Of a stretch of DNA of 64,000 nt, positions 33,771 to 46,257 are shown piece by piece. How positions within the stretch are numbered: the stretch's first letter is position 1; each line of letters opens with the position of its first letter. The notes under the pieces were generated by a model that was given only the letters and a program-made list of their open reading frames with translations, did no database searches and was not told where the DNA came from. The translations under genes and the position numbers were made by a program. This DNA comes from Pyrrhosoma nymphula (taxonomy: Eukaryota > Arthropoda > Insecta > Odonata > Coenagrionidae): NCBI GenBank assembly GCA_963573305.1, contig OY754335.1, positions 11,385,501-11,449,500 of the forward strand, given 5' to 3'.

Positions 33771-34472
33771 GTGAGTTAATTATGCGTACGTTTCGGTGTT
33801 TTCAGTCGTTCCCAGCTCGGGGAATAAATAAATATTTATTCCCTGCCCAGCTTCAATCAACCTTTAACTCGACCGGTACGGCGAAAGCTCTACTTGCGAA
33901 TTTGTGTCCTTTCCTATATCCGCAGAAGAAATTACCAATCCCACTTCTGTTTCGGAGGGCGTTGGTTGCAAATTTTCATCTAGATGGCTACTTGAAACTT
34001 GGCAAGTACCTATTAACTTCATTTTTCTTAGAAGTTGACGTTAAATAGGCACTTAGGTACCAATTAGGTACCTTTTGTCTGACGGCTATTAGTGGACGAC
34101 TGGAAGTGGGCGGAGAATAGAACTATCTATATTCATGAGAACTATCTTTTTAATGCTGTACGTGGCAGTGTTCGATTTGTGGGAAACAAGGTCGATATAT
34201 ATCTCGATTCGATATATAGCCTCTTCGATATCGAAGATGCAAATATATCGACCCTGTGTGGGAAACGTCGCGAGCCCTCACTGTTTACTGGTAGCAACAG
34301 GTTGGTTACAGTAACTTGTAATATCATGGATATCCTCGTGGGGATAACGTGGGGTAAATCGCTAGAAGAGTTAAAAAGCTTTAGTTTTTACTCATGTTTG
34401 ACGTATATCGGAAAGGAAGGAAGCCAACACATGATAAGGTAAGGCTATCGTATTTTTACATGCGGCTACATG

Positions 34473-36276
34473 GAGGCCTATTCTGAATCAGGGCGTGCTA
34501 TTCAACGATCGAGCTATTCCACACCTCATTATAGCTCAAGTAGGTACGTATTCTGAATCGAGCCGGGCATTAAACAGCTCGGTAAAACTAGTGTTTGTGA
34601 CGATATTGTCTTTACCCGCCTCTTCCGGCATGAAGAATTTTCAGAACGGTAATTTGAAATTTCAGCAGCCAATGAGAAGCAAGCGTTCTAGCTTCGATGA
34701 AATATTCATTCTGTCATATAATCTATGAATTATTTTACCTGTTAAACATATAACATTATAAATATAATACTTTTTATGCATTATAAGCTATAACTTTTAA
34801 CTTACTAGCTTGAAGCAATATATTCCACATTCTATTGAATGACTTACACTAATATTATGGCGGAGCGGTGAATATGAGCGTGAAATGGCGGTAGGTATGT
34901 GATGAGTCTTCTGCTGTAATGAGATTTAAACATTACATTTTGAAATTATTGATGTAAATAATGCCTGCGATCCCAAGTATTAAATAATGTATGGATTTTC
35001 CTCTTTCCCTGTGCCAATTTTGTGATAGTAGTGAACCTTATTAGCTATCGGCGAGTTGTATATCTCATGTTGACATTTGTATTTTTGTGACTGGCTGTTT
35101 TGACATGCAAGTCCCGGGCCCGAGGAGAGGGAGGGGGGGAGGAGGGGAGGTTTGGGGGTTAAGGTTAGATTTCTTGAGGAGGAATAAAGGAAAAGGGTGG
35201 GGGGTGGAGGTATGTGGGTTAACATAATAACACGATGGTTAGATCATCCCGGTGCCATTCGTCATGTACTAGGTGAAGGAGAAGAGTATAAGGGTGGGTG
35301 TGGGTTGGTTTGGAGGGGGGAGGAGTGGAGTCATGTTTTGGGTTCTCGGTAGGAGGGGTTTAGGGTGGGGGACGGGGATGGGGATATAGTGGACGTACTA
35401 GATCGATTATTTTCTTTATTGATATGAAGTTCCACCACATCTCACCTAACACCGTTGATAGTTCTCTCATTGTAAATATATCGGTCTCCGTTGAAATGAT
35501 GCAGAAACAATTTTACTGCCATCATAATTGTTGAAGATTAGCTATTACGTAAACAAATGAGGTTTTAGTGGGTAATGACAAGTTAATGCATTATTTTGAA
35601 AAACCCATTCAAGTGAATTTTTACCATTTTCATGGGGTGAAATTGTACTTGTTTGAGTTGATTTTTACTTAAGTTCACCATTACGATTCGTCTAAGCGAA
35701 TGACGATTGAATGAATTTAGCGTGCTGTTTTAAATTATACCCTCGTATACTTGTGCGCACATATATGCTTGGAAATATCTTTGATTATAGCGGAGGCACA
35801 GTCTAAACTATCGAGGTTTAATGTCCGCTTTCGTCACACCAACCTAAACGTCTTTTTCACCCAGTTAAAACTAACGTATTGCCATGACATCCATGTCAGT
35901 TATCATGCCAAGTATGCACATTTATAAAAACTTTTCACTCTGCGAATTAACCCATTTCTCTTGAAATAGTAATGTGTCAAGCTATAGAAGTGCGTTTTTC
36001 CCTCTCCGCCATCCGTGAGAAAGGGTCGAGCTATTCAGAATAGCCCGGTATCAAAGGCCGAGCAATAATATTTGGACCGTGACCGGTACTATCCGCCGTT
36101 CAGAATATTGAATAGCCACCGCGCTGTTGTCATCTTTAGAATAGCCACTTCCTGTGGCTTCAGAATTCCGAACAACATTCAGAATATCGAATAGGGTCTC
36201 CAGAATCGTGAAAATAGCCACTTTTCGCGCTATTCTGACGAATAGCTCGGCCTTATTTTCATTCAGAATAGGCCTC
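34473..36276. mobile_element. Harbinger-like non-autonomous element, 1.8 kb
   Basis: Perfect 16 bp inverted ends, GAGGCCTATTCTGAAT, are flanked by ATG on both sides (34470-34472 and 36277-36279), consistent with a 3 bp target duplication. Subterminal GAATAGC/GCTATTC motifs repeat many times at the right end (36030-36260) and several times at the left. The middle is AT-rich with a G-rich tract. No transposase was found. PIF/Harbinger is the likeliest class by target size. Confidence 0.7.
35115..35390 (+). other. G-rich, quadruplex-prone tracts
   Basis: GGGAGGGGGGGAGGAGGGG near 35130 and several G3-G6 runs to 35390, all on the plus strand, inside the Harbinger-like element. Confidence 0.6.
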
Positions 36277-37368
36277 ATGAAAGATGTTTGGACGGACATT
36301 CTCGACGAGGACGTGGTTGTGAAAGCGAGACTAGAAAGTAATGCTTAAATGGAAATAAATGATCTTAAGGCATGATTGGAAGGCTGAATGATTTTAATCG
36401 GCGTTGCCCTAAAATTTCCTCGCGGATATCCTCCTCTCTGAAGTGGAGTGAACATACCCTCATGTGCAGTGATATTTTCTATTTGTTCTGTCGTCACGCC
36501 GTATCTTCACCTCCCAAAGTTTTCTCAAATGTTTGTCCTTTGGAAACGAATGAAACGATATCTTAGGCGTGAATGCACTACTCTTGTACCCGGGTACCAC
36601 ACAATACTGCACCATCGCAAAGTAATGCGCTTTCTCAACCAAGAAAAAACGAGAGCTTCAATCACAAACGGACGATAAGCACACAAGTCAAGCCGGGCAT
36701 GGTAAGCTTGGTGGCATGTTTCCCACAAATCTGGTGCATCCGTCACGTGACCTTCGCTGTGACGTTTATGGGCGGAGCCAAGTCCAGTTGTCCATTGTTG
36801 GGCATTATCGTTGACTAATATTGATTTGAACGTAATCTTCAATCTCTGTGAGGAATAAAAAAATACTATTGCCTCTTTTGCAACCAAAAACTTTTACCTC
36901 CTGTGCTTATATGTACTATCCTTGTGTCGTTTGAAGTAGGTACCTACATATAGTTTAGCCTTGTAACCCGGTTTCCTCGGATCGCTGATAATAATGCTAA
37001 TGTGTAGGCACTGTTGAGTGAAGTGATGGAACTATCACCTGAACAGCAATAGTTGTGATGCATCGTTGTCGGCTTAAAAAGTTTCACTCGCCCAATTTTA
37101 AAATCCCTTCAGCCCAATTTCATCTTACCCAGTTGACGGCTGTCCACATTAGACTGATGGAATGCCAGCTATTTTGTAGCTAGTGGTTGCATATTTTCTT
37201 CAACCACCGTGGAAATCTGAGTTACCAATTAATTGCAAAATTATTTCGGCTGCCTATCAACTGACTTGTAGATTGAATCCTAGGGAGTAGCTTGTCATCT
37301 TGATGTTTGTGAATATGTGGGCGGATGCTAATTTGAAATCTCTGAACTATTCTCGAGCCCCTGCCATC

Positions 37369-37514
37369 ATAGGCGTATCTAGAAGCGCCTGAAGTTACCA
37401 CCACTAATAGGGGGGTTTTTACATGGGGGGTATTCCATACCTCCCATGTTAACTTTTTTATCAATAGGGGGGTGGGGGGTTACAACCCCCAAAACCCCCC
37501 TGGATACGCCTATG
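37369..37514. mobile_element. 145 bp MITE with 9 bp target duplication
   Basis: The ends ATAGGCGTATCTAG and (complement) ATAGGCGTATCCAGG are flanked by CCTGCCATC at 37360-37368 and again at 37515-37523. G-run/C-run arms (GGGGGGTTT..., ...AACCCCCC) allow folding. A 9 bp duplication suggests a Mutator-like or similar superfamily. Confidence 0.8.
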
Positions 37515-37670
37515 CCTGCCATCGATGTAAATCAGTACTTATCTTCCCTGCGGAAAAAACCGAGTTCGTACGAGTTGACACCTAGTTTTACATGGTTTTA
37601 ACTCTCAAGCCCCGCAAACACATACAACACGCATGACAAGCAGTATCGGTGAAAAATCGAAATACCTAGT

Positions 37671-38032
37671 TTCAACTCGTTCGATGTGGAATTCGTTTCA
37701 AGTGGTTTCAGCTTGTAGACTAGGTAACTTGTCTAAACTCGGTTCACCTCGTTCGAGGTGGAGTTCGCACCAACTGGTTTTACCTCGTATCCCAAAGCTT
37801 CTCGTTTCTACTTGATTCACCTCGTCCGATCTGGATCTCGTATCTACAGGTTTGACCTCGTATCCCACGCTTCTCGTTTTTACTTGATTCACCTCGTCCG
37901 ATGTGGATCTAGCATCAACTGGTTCTACCTAGTACCCCACGCTTCTCGTATTAACTTAATTCACCTCTTCCGATGTGGATCTCGTATCAACTTGGTTTAC
38001 CTCGTATCCCATGCTCTCAAAAGGCTACATTT
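37671..38032. repeat. Minisatellite, five 72 bp units
   Basis: Units start at 37671, 37743, 37816, 37888 and 37960 with TTCACCTCGTYCGATGTGGA-type sequence. Each 72 bp unit is two related 36 bp halves (CCTCGT...CTCGT...ACT.G.TT). As 72 is a multiple of three, a frame stays open as 24-residue repeats, but nothing else suggests coding. Confidence 0.85.
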
Positions 38033-39399
38033 TGGTCTGTAACAGGAAGGTCTGGATTTCAAAGAGGCGAAGGAAAATAGTCTGTAACTGATCTGGTAAC
38101 TGGAAAATATTCTTGACAATTGCAGGCTTCACTTCGTAGAAGTTAATTATATCTCATTAGACCAATAAACAAATAATTTCGATATTAATCATTTTTAAAT
38201 TAATTTTTGCTGAAGATACAGAATCAGCTGTATATGTTCTCCTTTCATCAGTTCCTTCTGCAATGTTTTAATTATTTGCGGTAATTGAGTATGCAATGCG
38301 TGAATTGAATTATATTTTGATGACCATATCTCGTATCAGAATGACCCTTCAAAGCAAATTTTAAATTTCATAAAGCTTGCCAACGTTCAATCGATCCGGA
38401 AAAATAATTAAAAATATTTTGCACTGTGCCAAACAAGTTTGTTATGTGAGTTAGCATCATGTTTTAATTTTGTGTGCCTGTGCCCCAGCGGCCCGCAGGC
38501 TGTGGGTCTGCAAAATGCGCCCCCTGAGGGTTGCGCCTCTGGCAGCCGCCCGCCTGGCCAGCCCCCAGCTACGACGCTGAAGCTAACGTGCGGGAATTGG
38601 AAAAAAGTCTTGTTTATTCACAGTAATATTGCACTTATATTAAAACTTTGTGGCAATGTAGGTAAAAGTTATTTGACATTAATTAATTAATGCCAAATAA
38701 TTGTTATCGAGATGTTATGGTATTTCCTGAAGCTGTCACGGAATTATAATTTAATAATTATAGTTCTCGAAGTCAAATTTATCCACGGAAGTGACTAATC
38801 TAGTAAAAATTTCTATCTTGAACTGATTCTGACGACACGACGCAGTGGATGGTAACACTCACCTGACATAAGCCACCTCAGATTGTGGTCAGAGACCGGA
38901 CCTTGCGGAGCACGGCGAAGGCCAGGCGGGAAGCCCTCGCTGCGAAGGTGATGCTCAAGGATACTTCTGAGTAGAGGTGAGCGGAATTCCCTTCATTACC
39001 ATTGACTGCTTATCGTCAGTATCTGCGATTCTTAACTGTGTTTGCGATCGCAGGATAAGAATCACAGATAAAAATACGCCGCCGTTTGATATTAGCGGCG
39101 CTGCGGATCCCGATTACAGGCTCGAAATGTCCATTTGCGTACTTTTGCTCTTGTACATACGCTGATTTTTTTTACAAATAAACCTCGGAGATTAATCTCC
39201 ATAAAACCAACGAAAGAATATGCGCGTAAAATATTTGCCTGGTAATATTTTTCATTCGATGTCAATTTATCTTCCAAAGAAATTACGCATTTATGCGTTC
39301 GTTTAACTTTTAATATTGCACTGGAATTTGACAGGGATTTATATCTTGAAAATATTTTTTAATATTTGTCGACTAACACTATTTATTTTTTTTCCCTAA

Positions 39400-39660
39400 G
39401 TAACATAAAGACTTTCTTCAATAATTGGACAGAAGAATAGCATAAAGGCTTTCTTAAATTATTGCATTAAATAGCATAAACTTGCTTGAATAATTTCACT
39501 ATATGATATAAAGACTTGCTTAAAGAATTACATTAAATAGCATAAATAATTGCACTAAATAACATAAAAAATTCTTAATGAATTGTACAAAATAAAATAT
39601 TAAAAAACTTGCTTAAAGAATAGCATTAAATAACATAGACTTAAAAAATAACATTTACAA
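39400..39660. repeat. Degenerate AT-rich minisatellite
   Basis: Variants of CTTGCTTAAAGAATTGCATT and AAATAGCATAAA recur at irregular 30-45 bp steps. Confidence 0.6.
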
Positions 39661-40854
39661 AAATAACATTTTCCCTTTGGCAATATCGATAAATACGATT
39701 AGGATAGATATGCTACATCACTATTGTGATGGCGTTATATATACACATGAACAATGAGCAAAATCCTCTCTTTGATTCATGTTTTCTCTTCAGGCTTTAA
39801 CTTTTTCCATGAATAGGTATGTACTTCTAATTTTAATTAAAGAATAATTTGCGTTCAGCTTATCGTCACCTAAGCACGTGTGCTACGCGGGATATTCGTT
39901 CAATACCTTGGATCTAACATTAATGCGGAAAGTATAAAAAAAGTACCCCAGTTAAATTACAAATTGTGCAAATATCAACCATTTTTGTATGTACCTATGT
40001 AAAAACTATAAAAGAAGTCAGCTAAGCCAATACAAATTTCAGATGGCATAAACGTGCGACTATAGATAAGTCTGTGGTTTTTTGATAATTTATTTCTGTA
40101 GCCTTATGGCATTCAGCGGATGTGTGGTGGTACTGTCGGGAAGCTACATTCTGAGTCTAATGGCTTAGCTGGTATTTTTATGCTAATAAATGTAAACGTT
40201 CACCTGTAAGTTAAATTATTTCCTTCATTATATTCTCTTAAAGTGTAAACTCGTCTCTCTTATGCCATAACCATTAACTTCCCTATGTCACTTAACCTTA
40301 GTTTTCGTGTTAACATCACATTTTTGTGGAGCGGTGCATGCTTGGTGGGAGCTCACACATGCCGTGGTTATATGAACGGGTAGCACATGGCGTAGTGCAT
40401 GTTGGCGATAATTCACCCCCTGTCAAACACCCTTGAGGTGAATTGCAAGATATTTTGTAGATGTAATCAATTTGAATTTGGTATTTATCCACTTTATAAG
40501 AGTTTCACCACCTTCTTCATTTAAAAAAATCAGAAATTTGAATGGCCAATTCTTTTTCTCGATGCATTGAAATGTTTCCTATATCAGCTGGCCCTGTGAT
40601 GAGCAATCTTGGGTTCTGTGAACGTTGCTGTATTTTGCTTGGACCATGACTGAAAATGCATCAAACCTGCTAACTCAGATCACCCTGAAGACGCGCAGTA
40701 CGGCCATATTCGTCTTGTGAGGTAAACCTCGAGTCTGTTGACGTAAACACCAGAAGAGCTCCGAGTACATCCAGTGGTAAACCCCACGATAACCTCAACG
40801 TTGAAGTTGGGTAAACCTCAAAGAAATAGCGGCTATTACTTCAGGTAAACCTCA

Positions 40855-41180
40855 CAATCATGTCAAAAATACCTCTTGTTAACTTCAACAATACCACCGG
40901 TTTACCTCAGGAAAACTCCAGACAGGTTCGAATTGACCTCAGAATAATCCTGAGGTTTTGTCTGGAGTTTTGATTTTAGTTTATTTTGAGGTTATCCTGA
41001 AGTACTTCTTTCTAAGGGTAAACCTCACAGAAACACCTGTTAACTTCAGCAATACCACCGGTTTACCCCAGGAAAACTCCAGACAGGTTCGAATTGACCT
41101 CAGAATAATCCTGAGGTTTTGTCTGGGGTTTTTTCAAGTTTTTTTTTTAGGTTTTCCTGAAGTACTTTTTCTTAAAGGGC
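40855..41180. repeat. Direct duplication, about 161 bp period, with internal dyads
   Basis: GTTAACTTCARCAATACCAC at 40878 and 41039 starts two copies that stay closely alike through CTGAAGTACTT. Each contains nested inverted repeats: AAAACTCCAGACA with TGTCTGGAGTTTT, and CCTCAG with CTGAGG. Shorter TAAACCTC motifs continue upstream to about 40,720. Confidence 0.75.
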
Positions 41181-41699
41181 CCGTCTTGTCTTATCTTAGA
41201 GTTGCATTAAATATAGTGTTTAATTGAGTGATAATTAAGCTGGGGAAGATGACAGAGAATTTTAGGGATTCGGTTCGTGTGCTGATGTAATTTTGTTTTA
41301 TTGTTGGCTGGATATTTGGGGAGATGACCGACAGATGAGGTCATTAGCGTTCTGTTGGTCAGGTGGGAAAGTTAGAAAAGGGAGGTTAGGTAGTTGGGGA
41401 ACTGAGGGAGGGAGGGTGCAGAGAAACCCGGTAGGTACTTGCATTTACGTACGCTTAACGAAATGCATTTGATCTCGTACGACTGACGAAGTAGCCGAAA
41501 TACTGCGCTAGCAGTTGTCTCCAAGTAGCGCTGGAGTAGAGATCAGTCATTCCATTCGATATCATTTTAAATGTTATCGCGTAATTGTAGACTTTCATCT
41601 AGTTCGAGGATGTCTCTTTAGGATCTGCTGATGGAGAAATCACTGCTCAAATGGTAATTTGACTGATTGGGTAGAATCGGCTGAGATATCAGCATTTCG

Positions 41700-41786
41700 A
41701 ATTTTAAGGTCAAGAATTTTGGACTTTTTGGACCAACGCATAACCACACCGCAGAGGATATCTGAATCCAAAGGCAGTATTTTGAA
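41700..41786 (+). repeat. Dispersed repeat, copy 1 of 2
   Basis: GGACTTTTTGGACCAACGCA, CCACACC and TCTGAATCCAAAGGCAGT match 43258-43340 in order and orientation. Confidence 0.65.
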
Positions 41787-42039
41787 GGCCAGTCTTATTC
41801 AGTAGTGGTGATGATTTTTTCACGTCGTCTGTGAACTTTTAATTTTAATAGCGTTATTAATTGTCCGTGTCATTCTGAGCGAAGGGTTTAATTAGGTGGA
41901 ACACAACCTTCCGAAAGAAAATTCTTATGAGACAAGCAACTTCCTGAAAAGCAGAATTCCGTTCGTAATGCCTTTTTTGTGAGTTCAGTTTTTTTGTTGA
42001 CTGAATAACTGTACTACCTTCGTAATTTTTATAATAGCT

Positions 42040-42215
42040 TTATCAGTTGTCAACTGGTTACCTTGCAAAGGCGACATTATATCTGGCCTTTGCGATGAAA
42101 CCGGTCGACAACTAATACCTATACATATATTTTGAAAATTACAAAGTTATTATAATGATATAGTCATTATGAATTTTCACCAAGTTAAGCCTGAGCATTT
42201 CGAGTTTCATTCCCC
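42040..42215 (+). mobile_element. Penelope-like terminal fragment with foldback
   Basis: CCTTTGCGATGAAACCGGTC and the later TATGAATTTTCACCAAGTTA and GCCTGAGCATTTCGAGTTT match the 33045-33215 fragment. The 5' half (GTTGTCAACTGGTTACCTTG) is an inverted version of the same hammerhead-like end, so the CTGANGA segment is lost. Confidence 0.6.
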
Positions 42216-43257
42216 CCCCCCAAATTTCAAAGAATGTATAGTTGATGAAATTTGTGGTAAGACGTTGGTACAGGTTTAATAATACAATGTATCCATGGAA
42301 CTATGTAGAAGTGAATGTTTTAGTTATATTTCTAGTAGATTTCATTTGGAAAAATTGCTTCAGTTTTTATTTCTAGTAAACGAATGGCTGAAGAGCGCAT
42401 GACATTTTAACTTGGTTTTCTCCGTTGATTCTGTTTAGGGCACACACTTGCAATCTTGGAGATATTTTAGATTTCGGGAAAAATAATAGTGCCACAAGTG
42501 TCGGTGTGAAAATATAATTTTGTAATTTACTTTATTTCTCTTTAGTTCAGCCTCGTGTAATTTACTGTTTTATGTGGAATCCTTGCAATTGTAATTCCCC
42601 AAATCACCAAGAAGTATAAAAGTATTTTTTTTTTACGATTTTGATTTCGGTCCTTCAATGTTTTATCGATGGCATAGGTTGTCGAGGAAGGGAAAAAGGC
42701 TCAACAAATAGTTTACAAATTTAAGTTTTTGTAAATCAGCTAACCTATACTCTTTACTTTAAGGTAATGGGGGTTTCTTAGTGTCGGGATGAAATTGGGC
42801 CATTAGTGAGTTTTTGCCTATTTTCTCTTTTTTATTTCTTTAATCATATGTAGATATATATGTTTGATAAAATGAATCGCTCGCCTCCTTCTACTAGTGC
42901 TCTTATGCTATTTTTCTTGTTATTGAATATATTTCCCAAATATTTTGGATCATAGCGAAAACGTCCACAAAAGAAACAAGAATGTGACGGATAAATCTTT
43001 TAATTATGAATGATTTAACTCACAATTACTTTGATTTAATCAAATGTACGAATAAATTTAGTCATTGAATTCACCTTCTATTAGTGAAGAAACGAAAATT
43101 TCAAAAGCAGATGGTTGACTTTGGCGACGACGATCATTAATTTGATGGGGCCGTGCCTATCTGGCGACGCCGATCTTTCTGATTCTTTTGGGGATCATCT
43201 GAATTGGAATTTTAGGCACAATTGGCAGATATAACAGAATTTTGAATTTTTAGGAAT

Positions 43258-43340
43258 AAAAAGAGATTTTTGGTCATTTTGGACCAACGTGCTTACCCAC
43301 ACCAGCCAGGATTTCTGAATCCAAAGGTAGTTCTTGAAAG
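43258..43340 (+). repeat. Dispersed repeat, copy 2 of 2
   Basis: Shares TTTTGGACCAACG, CCCACACC and TTTCTGAATCCAAAGGTAGT with 41700-41786, with substitutions and a few indels. Confidence 0.65.
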
Positions 43341-44974
43341 GATCTATAGGAACCAATGTGCAATTACTATAGTAATTGTTTCCCTTCTGGGAGAGTCGTT
43401 TGTATTGATCTAATTTTCCTCGAAATTTTCCATCAGGCTGGTAGATCTAATGGCGTCTCAGGATTTTAAAATATTTATCGCTTAAAAATGGCTAATACAT
43501 CTGACCGGCAATTGGGAGATGCGATTTCGAATCCCGTTCAGGTCAAACGATTTTTCCTTAGCGAATTTAATTAATTCGGGGATAGGTATATATCTTTGCA
43601 TCCGTGCGCGTGACTGCGTACATGTCATTTGTGCAACCGCGATGGTTTTGAAATTTTTATAAAATGATATTTTTACAATAGGATGCTTGATAGAAAAGAA
43701 TCTTGTAATTGATGAAGAAGGAAGTTGGCTCAATGTTAGGATTCAAAAGAGGCAGAAGAATGGTTGTAGAGTATGATGAGAGTTAATAGGCCGTTGAGGA
43801 GAGGGATGGAGGGGAGGATTATTGGCAATGATTTGCGAGAAGACTTGGGGATTTTGGACGTCGAGAAGGAAGGTAGGAGTTACCTTAGGATGGGAGAGTG
43901 GAGGACATTGTAGCGATTTGTGACGTAATGCTTAGGGTTGAGAGCTTGGTAGGAACCTCCCTTAAAATGCCTGCCAGAATTGATTGTAGGAACACCTTCA
44001 GCTGAATACGTGTTGAAAGGAGAATGAGATGTATATGTTTAATGTTATGTATTTAAAGTAAAACAAAAATACTCGCTGGTACGCATTATTTATTTTACTG
44101 AGTAAACATGCTAAATTATGTTAAATTCTTAGTCAGCTTTGGAGGGCTGCCTGAGCACCCCAAACCTCTCGATGAATTTAGACATGGTTGCAACAGTATC
44201 TGAGGTTGGTAGTGGCTAACAGCAGAAGATGATCGGCTGCATATAATTTATAATAAGAAATAAATTTCATTGTGGCTCGCTTTCTTTATATACTGAGGGA
44301 AAAATACGAATGTATGTCGAATTTATGTATTGATATAAAATCTGTTTTCGCATAATCACTATCGGAATATCACCAAGTAATTTATCGGTTTCGGATTGTA
44401 TTGGTAACATTGTTATCGGGCCAGCCCTATTTTTTATGAATCGGTGGTGCGTCGCCATGGTGTTTGACCATCTGTAAATGTGGGCCGTTCTTGTGGCGAA
44501 ATGGGGTGGTGGGGCGAAATCTGGCTCTACCGATGATGGAATTGCCTTCGGTTCGAGTGCACGACAGTTTCGTCCTGTTGGTTTATTCACTCTGGGCTGA
44601 GGATTCAAAATGACCAAACATTCGTGTGAATCCCAACTCTGGACAAAAGCGATTCCGCCTCCGGAGCCGTGAATGGAATCCCCTCATCGCGAATCATTTA
44701 CTTTTGCCTTTTTTATTCATTTTTTTCTCTCCGCTGCCGTTCACGCCAGCACCCGCGAATCTATCCTATCGTACACAATCGAAAGCATTCCTGCTGTCTC
44801 CTTGATGATTGAAAAGGATTAAAGCGCACAGGGCTTCCCCGTTTATCTTATCCTTGTCTGGGTACAAAGCCATTACTCATATTGTTCCCTAGAATTCACT
44901 TTCATCGCTGCGCGAGATTCACTCCAATTTGTGAGGAGCTTCCATCGTCGCTGAGTGTGAGTCAAAGCAAATGA

Positions 44975-45215
44975 GAAATGGGGAAGTGTGATTGATAGAG
45001 CAATGTCTTCCCACCCCGAGGGCCTGTGTTTGAATACCAAATGGTAGCGATGTTTTTCTGTTGAATTCTGATTTCCTACTTGGGTGCTATACAGAAGGGA
45101 AGAAGTGAAGTACTTCATCCAACGGATGGGTTGTTGAACTGTGCACCCCTCGGCACATATCGTAAAGAGTAGACTAATGCCGACTCCGGGTTTCTCTTCA
45201 TCTCCAAAATAAGCC
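44975..45215 (+). mobile_element. tRNA-derived SINE
   Basis: A B-box-like GTGTTTGAATACC at 45026 is followed by a body ending AGACTAATGCCGACTCCGGG and TTTCTCTTC, which parallels the SINE at 31290-31500. Confidence 0.6.
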
Positions 45216-46257
45216 TTCTTATATCAATTCACCCCCGATTCTTTATGGCACAAATGGCTTCAGTTGTCGCTCACCTCCCCAAGTAACCAACGAGCCAACT
45301 AATCAAGGCAAAATTCCACGTTTTCCTTTTAGTAGCCGTAAGCTAACTACGTTCATTGATGTCAAAACCTAGGTAGTGGCAAGAAAAAGTTATATGCTAA
45401 GCATGTATACGTCAGTTAACTCAAGGTCATACATATGTCAACCTATATGTTTAAATGAATTGTACCTTTTCAAGCGCGAGAAGCTGGCTGTAGCACCATT
45501 TCTATTGAACTTACTAATTTTGACTTTAATCGCTGCAGTTATCTGATAATAATTCAAAATCTTAGTCACATTGGTGTCTTCATATTATTTCAATTCCAGT
45601 CCCTTGAAAGATTCGTTTCTTTTGCTAGTTTTTCGAAAACCTTCCATTCGCATATATTAGAAAAATTGCGGCATTTCCTGCGTTTCACCTGTTTTTACCT
45701 TGACACCCATGGAAATTCAAGTTTAATGCGAGGAAAAAATTTATGTGGAAGGATATGATTTTGTTGAAGTAATCGGATGGAGGCATATTGTTTGCACAAA
45801 GTTGCACGAATACGACAAAAATGTCATTAAAATCATTGTATGTTGGGAGGTGAAAGGCTACTTTTGGAAACCTACCTGTGTGACGAAGGCCGTATGAGGA
45901 TGGAGCGGAAACCGAGTGGCAGAGGGAGCTGCTATATATGTACAAGGCCAGGGAATGGATGAGGGTTGGAGGGGAGAAGGGCGTAAGGATGATGATAAGG
46001 GAAAGGGTATGGGGATTGAGTGAAGGACGTGGTTGATTTGTCTCTCGTTCTCACCCTTCGGCCCGGAGTAGGCGCCGCTCTTTCACGTGGCGGGAATGGG
46101 AATTGGATTAAACTGAAATGTCGGGAGGATCGATCTTCGTCGTCGTAAGAGCTGAGTATGTTCGACTTACGGTCGTACGGAGAGGGATCCGTTGTTATGT
46201 TCAGCGACCCAAAGCAGAAGGCATGGTGGTATAATGGATGGGCAGTGTGCCTTGGAG

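Noticed and set aside
34092..34442. 116-residue open frame downstream of the heat-shock promoter
   Set aside because: It has no ATG start (begins at GTG), lies over an AT-rich dyad and shows no family resemblance.
41470..41520. Third hammerhead-like motif (CTGACGA...GAAATACTGC)
   Set aside because: Stem II is too short and stem I pairs at only two positions, though stem III pairs with one bulge; likely chance or fully decayed.
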